Below, piece after piece: positions 1-4,642 of a stretch of DNA of 8,109 nt (its first letter is position 1; each line of letters begins with the position of its first letter). The stretch is from Flavobacterium psychrophilum (GTDB lineage: Bacteria > Bacteroidota > Bacteroidia > Flavobacteriales > Flavobacteriaceae), in contig CAMBHH010000158.1 of the NCBI GenBank assembly GCA_945866505.1, forward strand, positions 1 through 8,109, in the 5' to 3' direction. Position numbers and translations under genes: made by a program. The notes beneath the pieces were generated by a model, which saw only the letters and a program-made list of their open reading frames with translations, had not been told where the DNA came from and searched no databases.

Positions 1-90
1 CTTTTTGGAAGTCCTAGTGTTTTCAACTAGAGTTCGTTTATCACTCGTTTCGAATGCTTTAAAAATTACTTGTTTACTCTGATGTAAAGT

Positions 91-124
91 TATAAAATAA
101 AAAAAATCCTTGTTAAAGGATTTT
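91..124 (-). terminator. Intrinsic terminator downstream of the tyrosine recombinase
   Basis: A perfect 9-bp stem, AAAATCCTT at 103-111 and AAGGATTTT at 116-124, encloses a 4-nt loop. Read on the minus strand the hairpin is followed by a T-rich run (complement of 91-102), which is the layout of a Rho-independent terminator for the recombinase gene ending at 181. The stem is AT-rich, so strength is uncertain. On the plus strand the T run is short, so termination from the left is less likely. Confidence 0.65.
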
Positions 125-180
125 AGTTGAAGTTATTAACAATCGTTTACGGTCAATAAAATAGGCACTTTACACGTTAT

Positions 181-1398
181 TTAAAAAATATAGTTGTCTA
201 CAGCTTTATCCAGTTCTTCGCTGATAATTTTGGCATATACCTGAGTTGTACTGATGTCTCGGTGGTCCATAAGTTTAGAAACGTGCTCAATTCTCATACC
301 ATTATTTAAAGCATTTGTCGCAAAGCTGTGTCTTGATAAATGGAAAGAAAGGTCGAAAGGCAATTTTATTTTTGTCCCCATTTTTTTTAGATGCCAATTT
401 GCCAATTTATTGAAAGCTGCTGTTTGAAAATAACGTTTTGCCTCGCTGTCCAAATACCCCTTTTTGTCGACAATAACTGGGAAAATAAAATCATCGTGAT
501 TGGCATTTACTTTTTTGTATTTTTCTAAAATATCGATAGCCACTTTTCCAATTTTGAACTGGTGTACTCTTCCAGTTTTACGAATGTGTTTGTTGATTTT
601 ATGTTCAGCTTCGTTGTAATTGGAATATTGCATTTCGATAACATCACTAAAACGCAATCCTCCGGCATAAATAGAGAAAAGGAATAAATCTCTCCACATC
701 ATAGCTTTTTTGCCTTCTATGAGCTTTAATTGAGTTAAATCGTCTATCTGTTTTTTGTTTAGAAATAATCTTTTAGAAGAACTGATTTTGAGGGTTATTT
801 TGCTAAACGGAAACATAGTTTCGGGAATTACTTCTTCACGAATTGCATCTCTGAATATGGTTCCGAGCACAATTATGGAAAGGCGTTGCGTTGTATCTCC
901 GTTGCCTAAAGTATCTCCTAAATGAAATTTATAGTCGTTTAATAAAGCTACCGTAATTTCATCAAAATACACATCCTTTGTACCCATATATTTTTCAAAT
1001 TTATCAACCTGAGAGGTGTATGCTCTGTAAGTGGAATAAGAAACAGTACTTTTGATTTTCTCTAATCTCTTTCTGGCATATTCAAAAAAGTTTGGCACTT
1101 CTTTTCCCTTTATGGCTTCTTTGAGTTTTTTAACCGATACGGTTTTGATTTTACGTTCCATATCGGCAACCTGACCTTCAGCATCTGCAATCTTTTGAGA
1201 TAATGCAGCATTCATCCTGGCACTGTTGGAATGGTTCTTTTTTACTTTCTGCTTTGCTTCATCCCACTCGTTCTCTTTAAGCTTCACTCCAGCAGTGATA
1301 AATTTCGTTTTTCTATCTTTTATAATTCGGATATACAAAGGGCTGTGTCCGGTTTGGTCTATCTGATGTGTTCTTAAAATTAGTTTTACTGATGCCAT
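181..1398 (-). CDS. Tyrosine recombinase / site-specific integrase (Bacteroidetes type)
   Basis: A 405-residue site-specific DNA recombinase expected to cut and rejoin DNA through a covalent 3'-phosphotyrosine. The layout is usual for Bacteroidota integrases: an N-terminal arm-binding domain (about 1-90), a SAM-like core-binding domain (about 102-195) and a C-terminal catalytic domain (about 210-400). The catalytic set is intact: Arg249 in GGLRFSD, Lys274 in RKTG, His353 and Arg356 in HLSRH, His379 in LMDHRD, and nucleophile Tyr388 in TTQVYAK. Length is normal for the family and nothing is truncated. The start is the only Met before the conserved VKLILRT strand. Its own terminator follows. 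No excisionase, relaxase, phage or cargo gene sits beside it, so the element it belonged to is unknown: an integrative element, a phage relic or an invertible-DNA recombinase are all possible. Family call is very secure; substrate is not. Confidence 0.95.
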   Translation of the reverse strand: MASVKLILRTHQIDQTGHSPLYIRIIKDRKTKFITAGVKLKENEWDEAKQKVKKNHSNSARMNAALSQKIADAEGQVADMERKIKTVSVKKLKEAIKGKEVPNFFEYARKRLEKIKSTVSYSTYRAYTSQVDKFEKYMGTKDVYFDEITVALLNDYKFHLGDTLGNGDTTQRLSIIVLGTIFRDAIREEVIPETMFPFSKITLKISSSKRLFLNKKQIDDLTQLKLIEGKKAMMWRDLFLFSIYAGGLRFSDVIEMQYSNYNEAEHKINKHIRKTGRVHQFKIGKVAIDILEKYKKVNANHDDFIFPVIVDKKGYLDSEAKRYFQTAAFNKLANWHLKKMGTKIKLPFDLSFHLSRHSFATNALNNGMRIEHVSKLMDHRDISTTQVYAKIISEELDKAVDNYIF

Positions 1399-1418
1399 AA
1401 TAATAGGAATTTAGAAAT

Positions 1419-1447
1419 GTTATACTACTTTTGTAAATTAATGCAAA
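1419..1447 (-). promoter_or_regulatory. Candidate promoter of the recombinase gene
   Basis: On the minus strand, TTTGCA (complement of 1442-1447) and TATAAC (complement of 1419-1424) are separated by 17 bp and lie about 20 bp upstream of the recombinase start codon. This fits a sigma-70-like promoter, and TTTG also matches the Bacteroidetes -33 element. However, the Bacteroidetes -7 consensus TAnnTTTG is not met, so this is only a candidate. Confidence 0.35.
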
Positions 1448-1453
1448 CGAGTG

Positions 1454-1598
1454 AAAGTGTTGTAAATAAAGGGTTTTCAATTGGGTGCATCGTGATACGA
1501 AGGTACAACATTGGGTACAACAAAACAAGTATTTCGTTGCTTTTTGTTGCTTAAATTTGCATTGTTCATTTTTATAAAGTCAATGAATACAACACTTT
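1454..1598. repeat. Cluster of TACAACA/TGTTGTA repeats upstream of the recombinase
   Basis: Four copies of one heptamer lie between the recombinase and its upstream neighbour: TGTTGTA at 1458-1464, and TACAACA at 1504-1510, 1516-1522 and 1588-1594. The outer two extend to a perfect 11-bp inverted repeat (AAAGTGTTGTA 1454-1464; TACAACACTTT 1588-1598). The inner two extend to a direct GGTACAACA repeat with a 12-bp period. Such arrays beside an integrase gene are typical of arm-type recombinase sites or sites for a regulator of the integrase promoter. Which of these applies is inference. Confidence 0.55.
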
Positions 1599-1682
1599 AA
1601 GTGCAAATGGGAGGGTTGAATGAAAAGTTGTAGATAACTTGTTCATCACTGTAACTGTTTATCATCTTCTTCACCATTTGAA

Positions 1683-2261
1683 TTAGCTGCCTTTTAATTT
1701 TTCTCCTTTTAAAGACAATTGCACAATTTGTTCTATTCTTGAAGCCCTTGTTTTAGCTGTTTTAGCTAATTTTATCCATCTTAATACAAATCGTTTACTG
1801 GAGGCATTAATCCCCTCAAAAAAAAGTTTTGCTTCATTGTTTTTAGTCAAAGCTTCTTGAAGGTCATAAGGTATAATGAGATTGTCAACATCATCCATAA
1901 AATTCCATAATCCCGCTTTTTTTGAAGCTTCAACTGCATTGAAACCTGATTGATGGATTAGACCCGCTGTTTCTAATTTGGCAAATCGTACTTTGTAAGT
2001 TTGTGACCAATGTTCAACTCGTCGTGGTGCAATAAGTTGCATTGTTCGTTCCTTATCCAATTTTCGTCTGATGCCATCAATCCAACCAAAACACAGTAAC
2101 TGATCTAACACTTCTTGAACGGAAACATACTTTTCAATTACATCTTTTTTATAAGTTACTAACCAAATACTCTCTTTTTGGTTATGATTATTCAATAACC
2201 ATTCTCTTAATTCAGCTGGAGACTTTACTTCTACTTGAATAAAATTTTCTGTTCTGGTCAT
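1683..2261 (-). CDS. YdeI/OmpD-associated (OmdA) family protein
   Basis: A 192-residue soluble protein with no signal peptide or membrane segment. It carries the hallmarks of the YdeI/OmpD-associated family (Pfam OmdA): an N-terminal block with REWLLNNHNQKESIWLV (19-35), the conserved CFGWIDGIRRKLD (57-69), and RTMQLIAPRRVEHWSQ (72-87) followed by KLETAGLI (95-102). A Lys/Arg-rich helical tail (about 155-190) ends the protein. Length matches family members. The family has been labelled bacteriocin-protection because of a link with envelope-stress resistance in enteric bacteria, but the biochemical activity is not known to me and that role should not be assumed here. The gene reads in the same direction as the recombinase but is separated by 284 bp of repeat-bearing spacer, so a shared transcript is unlikely. 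It may be cargo of an integrated element or an ordinary chromosomal gene. Confidence 0.88.
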   Translation of the reverse strand: MTRTENFIQVEVKSPAELREWLLNNHNQKESIWLVTYKKDVIEKYVSVQEVLDQLLCFGWIDGIRRKLDKERTMQLIAPRRVEHWSQTYKVRFAKLETAGLIHQSGFNAVEASKKAGLWNFMDDVDNLIIPYDLQEALTKNNEAKLFFEGINASSKRFVLRWIKLAKTAKTRASRIEQIVQLSLKGEKLKGS

Positions 2262-2382
2262 ATATTTTTAGTATGTTTAGCAATCCTTAATTCTCAATCC
2301 AAAAAAATTTGGTTAGATCAACACTAATGTTGTGGGCATTCAAGCTAAAATGTAATTTTCTTTTGAGCGTTTTTGGTTAATT

Positions 2383-2390
2383 CAAAGATA
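2383..2390 (-). promoter_or_regulatory. Candidate Bacteroidetes -7 promoter box for the YdeI-family gene
   Basis: The minus strand reads TATCTTTG (complement of CAAAGATA), an exact match to the Bacteroidetes primary-sigma -7 consensus TAnnTTTG, about 120 bp upstream of the YdeI-family start codon. No clear TTTG -33 element is found at the expected distance, and AT-rich DNA produces such matches by chance. Confidence 0.35.
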
Positions 2391-2497
2391 AATGTTTTTT
2401 TAAATTGTTATTGCTTTTGTTATTGGATGGTTTTCTTAGAAACTTTAATAAGAATCAATAATAGTTTTTTAATAATTTTGGTTTGCGTATAAACACA

Positions 2498-2525
2498 AAA
2501 AACCGACACTTTCGTGTCGGTTTTT
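2498..2525. terminator. Strong bidirectional hairpin terminator with no obvious gene
   Basis: A perfect 12-bp stem, AAAAACCGACAC at 2498-2509 and GTGTCGGTTTTT at 2514-2525, closes on a TTTC loop. The GC-rich core flanked by A and T runs makes it a good Rho-independent terminator in both directions. A smaller GCTCC/GGAGC hairpin follows at 2531-2547. Both neighbouring genes point away from it, so it ends no visible coding gene. Confidence 0.75.
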
Positions 2526-2582
2526 GTTTTGCTCCCCCTGTCGGAGCAAGTTGCAGTTTTGACTCAATGGTTAAGGATTCAA

Positions 2583-2617
2583 TTATCTTAAAATCATATA
2601 GATAGATTTTAAGATAA
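2583..2617. repeat. AT-rich palindrome, 13-bp arms
   Basis: TTATCTTAAAATC (2583-2595) and GATTTTAAGATAA (2605-2617) are perfect inverted copies separated by 9 nt. It could be a protein-binding operator or a stem-loop in a transcript. There is no adjoining gene to say which. Confidence 0.6.
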
Positions 2618-2855
2618 AAATTCTACATCAAAAAATAACAATATTAAAAAAACAAAATTATCTAACCTCTTCAAATAGCTGATTATGTTACCCATCTATT
2701 CACGATAATTTACTTCTGCTTTTTGTCATAATTCTGCTAATTAAGGTTGTTTTTTTCTATCTTAAATTATGTGAAAGTTTTGTCTGATTTTTGGGGATAA
2801 GCATAAATTTAATTCCACCAAACGGTTTTTTTTGTATTATTGTATATTTATTTTT

Positions 2856-3053
2856 ACCCGTTGGGTGTAATTAGTTTTTGATGATAATTTTTCGTCCGTT
2901 CGAGTGATTTTCGATAGAAAATCGTCCTTCGACAAGATCAGGATGACAGAACAAGAAAAATCTCATTAAAGCGGTTCTCGATACATTTTTTGTTCCGTTT
3001 TACTGCACAAAAAACGCTCGAACTGACGTTTTTAATAATTACACCCAACGGGT
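2856..3053. mobile_element. MITE/REP-like non-coding element with 18-bp terminal inverted repeats
   Basis: The ends are perfect 18-bp inverted repeats: ACCCGTTGGGTGTAATTA at 2856-2873 and its reverse complement at 3036-3053. Nested inside is a second pair, CGTCCGTTCGAG (2893-2904) and CTCGAACTGACG (3017-3028), matching at 11 of 12 positions when inverted. A 7-bp hairpin, GATTTTC/GAAAATC, lies at 2906-2923. The interior string CTTCGACAAGATCAGGATGA resembles, from memory, a phrase common in intergenic repeats of Bacteroidota genomes. It encodes no protein. T-rich flanks on both sides hide any target-site duplication. A mobile non-autonomous element or REP-type repeat is the best reading, but copy number cannot be judged from one window. 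Confidence 0.6.
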
Positions 3054-3105
3054 TTGTTTTTTTAATTATTATTCGTAAAAGATAAAAAAAGTAATTTTTA
3101 TTCAG

Positions 3106-3140
3106 GTACACGATTTTCAAATTATCAAAAAATCATGTAC
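3106..3140. repeat. Imperfect stem-loop, 12-bp arms
   Basis: GTACACGATTTT (3106-3117) and AAAATCATGTAC (3129-3140) pair over 12 positions with one mismatch around an 11-nt loop. On the plus strand a TTTTAAG follows, so it could be a weak terminator. It lies about 270 bp upstream of the FIST gene and may equally be the residue of another repeat. Confidence 0.45.
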
Positions 3141-3408
3141 TTTTAAGTTACCAAAGCTAATTTTGATTAAAGTAAATGATAGAAAACCGTTAACTAAAGT
3201 AAAAGCTAAAGTCAAATAATCCAAAGGCGGTAATTGTGATTTTCTTTACGGAGGTACAATTTTTGGTTTTTAACTTAGTGAAATTAGTATTGTAGTGCCC
3301 TATAGTGCGTATGAAAAATAGTTATTCAGTTTTAAAAGTGCTAAATAATCAACCTAAATACACCATAAAATTTAAATTATTTGCTTAACCAATTAAATTA
3401 AAAAAATT

Positions 3409-4593
3409 ATGTTAAATTTTTATTCATCGACAACAAGGTCGATAAACACTAAAAGAGGTCTTACGGAGTGCTTAGAATCTGCTATGGGTAACGAGTATTT
3501 AGATGCAGACCTTTTAATATTGCACGCTTCTATAGGACATGATTTCACGGAATTGGTAGGTTGTGCCAAAAATATGGTTCCGAATGCCAGGATTGTTGCC
3601 TCTTCGTGTTGTGGCGTTGTAGGAAGGGAAGGCGTTAGCGAGTCTATGAAAGATATTGCTTTAATGGCGGTGAAAGGCAAAGAATTTGCAGTAGCGAATA
3701 CAGATGAAATATATGGTTATAATTCTTATGAAAAGTGTCTTGAGATTGCAAATTCGCTTCAAGAGCAGCAAAAAGGAATTAATATGATTTATTTTTTAGG
3801 TTCAGGAATCGATATTAATAATGACCGCTGCATTGAAGCTTTTGAAGCAGTTTTTGGTTCAGAAATCACTGTTTTTGGAGCCACTTCTTCGGACAATATG
3901 AAGGGTTTTATTAGCTTTCAGGCAGTAGATGATAAAGTAACAGAACACGGTGCTTTTGCTATTGGTTTTTGTGATCCCACGTTAAAAATTGAGACACAAG
4001 CTACTCACGGTTTTGTGGCTATTGGAGAACCTTTGGTCGTTACTAAATCCAACGGGCATATTATAGAAGAGTTTAATGGAAAACCAGCATGGGAAGAATA
4101 TTTAAACCGACTGGGTTTGCCACCTGATGCCACCTGCGGTGATTCAATACCTATTGGGGCTTTAGGGGAAAAACTTTCCCAAACTTTAGCTGCTGAATAT
4201 GGCAATAATCATATTCTTAGAGCGGTGACCAAACATGAAGGTAGTTCAATATATTATGCTACAACATGTCCACTAGGTACTGAGTTATGGCTTACTACCA
4301 GAGATGAGGAATTGATTTTCAGTGAAATGGATAGAATGGTTGAAAATATACAATATAGATTGGGCGGAAAACCAGTGGTTGCCGTTTTTCATGCCGACTG
4401 TTTAGCTAGAGGTCGATTTTTATTTGACCGAATTATTAAAGAAGAATTGGTAAATAGAATGCAATTTCCTTTTTACAATGATGGACAGTGCCCACCTTGG
4501 TTAGGAATGTATGGTTTTGGTGAATTTGCAAGATTAGGTGGTAAAAATACCTACCATAATTATACGACGGCTTTATATATTCTTTATAGGTAA
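3409..4593 (+). CDS. FIST-domain sensor protein (FIST_N plus FIST_C)
   Basis: A 394-residue cytoplasmic protein made of the paired FIST domains, which act as ligand-sensing input modules in signal transduction. FIST_N spans roughly 30-200, with an ASSCCGVVG turn (64-72) and the conserved GATSSDN (157-163). FIST_C spans roughly 220-375 after the linker GEPLVVTKSNGH (206-217) and includes FHADCLARG (327-335, with Cys331) and PWLGMYGFGEFARLGG (363-378). There is no signal peptide, membrane segment or fused output domain, so it must act through a partner. It is the first gene of a plus-strand operon with a PAS histidine kinase 49 bp downstream. In Pseudomonas aeruginosa the stand-alone FIST protein NosP binds heme and nitric oxide and controls the adjacent kinase NahK. 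A similar role is plausible here, but no heme-binding signature can be confirmed by eye. His200 in THGF and His328 are only candidates. The start follows an A-rich leader usual in this phylum. Confidence 0.92.
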   Translation: MLNFYSSTTRSINTKRGLTECLESAMGNEYLDADLLILHASIGHDFTELVGCAKNMVPNARIVASSCCGVVGREGVSESMKDIALMAVKGKEFAVANTDEIYGYNSYEKCLEIANSLQEQQKGINMIYFLGSGIDINNDRCIEAFEAVFGSEITVFGATSSDNMKGFISFQAVDDKVTEHGAFAIGFCDPTLKIETQATHGFVAIGEPLVVTKSNGHIIEEFNGKPAWEEYLNRLGLPPDATCGDSIPIGALGEKLSQTLAAEYGNNHILRAVTKHEGSSIYYATTCPLGTELWLTTRDEELIFSEMDRMVENIQYRLGGKPVVAVFHADCLARGRFLFDRIIKEELVNRMQFPFYNDGQCPPWLGMYGFGEFARLGGKNTYHNYTTALYILYR

Positions 4594-4625
4594 TCTTTAA
4601 ATTTTAATATAAAAAATCAGTTAAT

Positions 4626-4632
4626 CCCCCCC
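4626..4632 (+). repeat. C7 homopolymer in the kinase leader
   Basis: Seven consecutive C bases sit 10 nt before the kinase ATG, inside the 49-bp gap after the FIST stop codon. Such a run stands out in AT-rich DNA and occupies the place of a ribosome-binding site. Length change would alter leader spacing, not reading frame, because the FIST gene has already stopped at 4591-4593. Confidence 0.6.
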
Positions 4633-4642
4633 AACCTACCTT

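Larger units (their letters stand above)
2262..3408. other. Gene-free divergent spacer between the YdeI-family gene and the FIST operon
   Basis: Neither strand holds a convincing gene here. The longest open frame (minus strand, 2938-3120) runs through the inverted-repeat element and gives a low-complexity Lys/Ile/Asn-rich peptide with no recognisable motif. The spacer contains a strong terminator hairpin, an AT-rich palindrome, a MITE/REP-like element and another stem-loop, each listed separately. Outside these, 2618-2855 and 3141-3408 are plain AT-rich DNA. The promoter of the FIST operon should lie in the last few hundred bases, but I find no good TTTG / TAnnTTTG pair. A GGAGG at 3250-3254 has no start codon or frame after it. 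Confidence 0.8.

Noticed and set aside
14..30. A 5-bp stem with 7-nt loop (CTAGT/ACTAG) resembling a tRNA anticodon arm
   Set aside because: The loop lacks the expected purine after the anticodon, and no D arm, T arm or acceptor stem can be fitted, so it is not a tRNA or a tRNA-derived att site.
1313..1528. A 71-codon minus-strand frame overlapping the recombinase start
   Set aside because: It overlaps the recombinase N-terminus in another frame and shows no recognisable protein features; it is a shadow of the recombinase gene.
1625..1640. AAGTT/AACTT hairpin as terminator of the YdeI-family gene
   Set aside because: The 5-bp AT-rich stem is too weak to support a terminator call.
2938..3120. 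A 60-codon minus-strand frame in the gene-free spacer
   Set aside because: It crosses the inner and outer inverted repeats of the 2856-3053 element, is low-complexity, and has no motif or convincing start context.
3240..3265. GGAGG at 3250-3254 as a ribosome-binding site for a small gene
   Set aside because: No start codon with an open frame follows at usable spacing, and genes in this phylum seldom use such sites.
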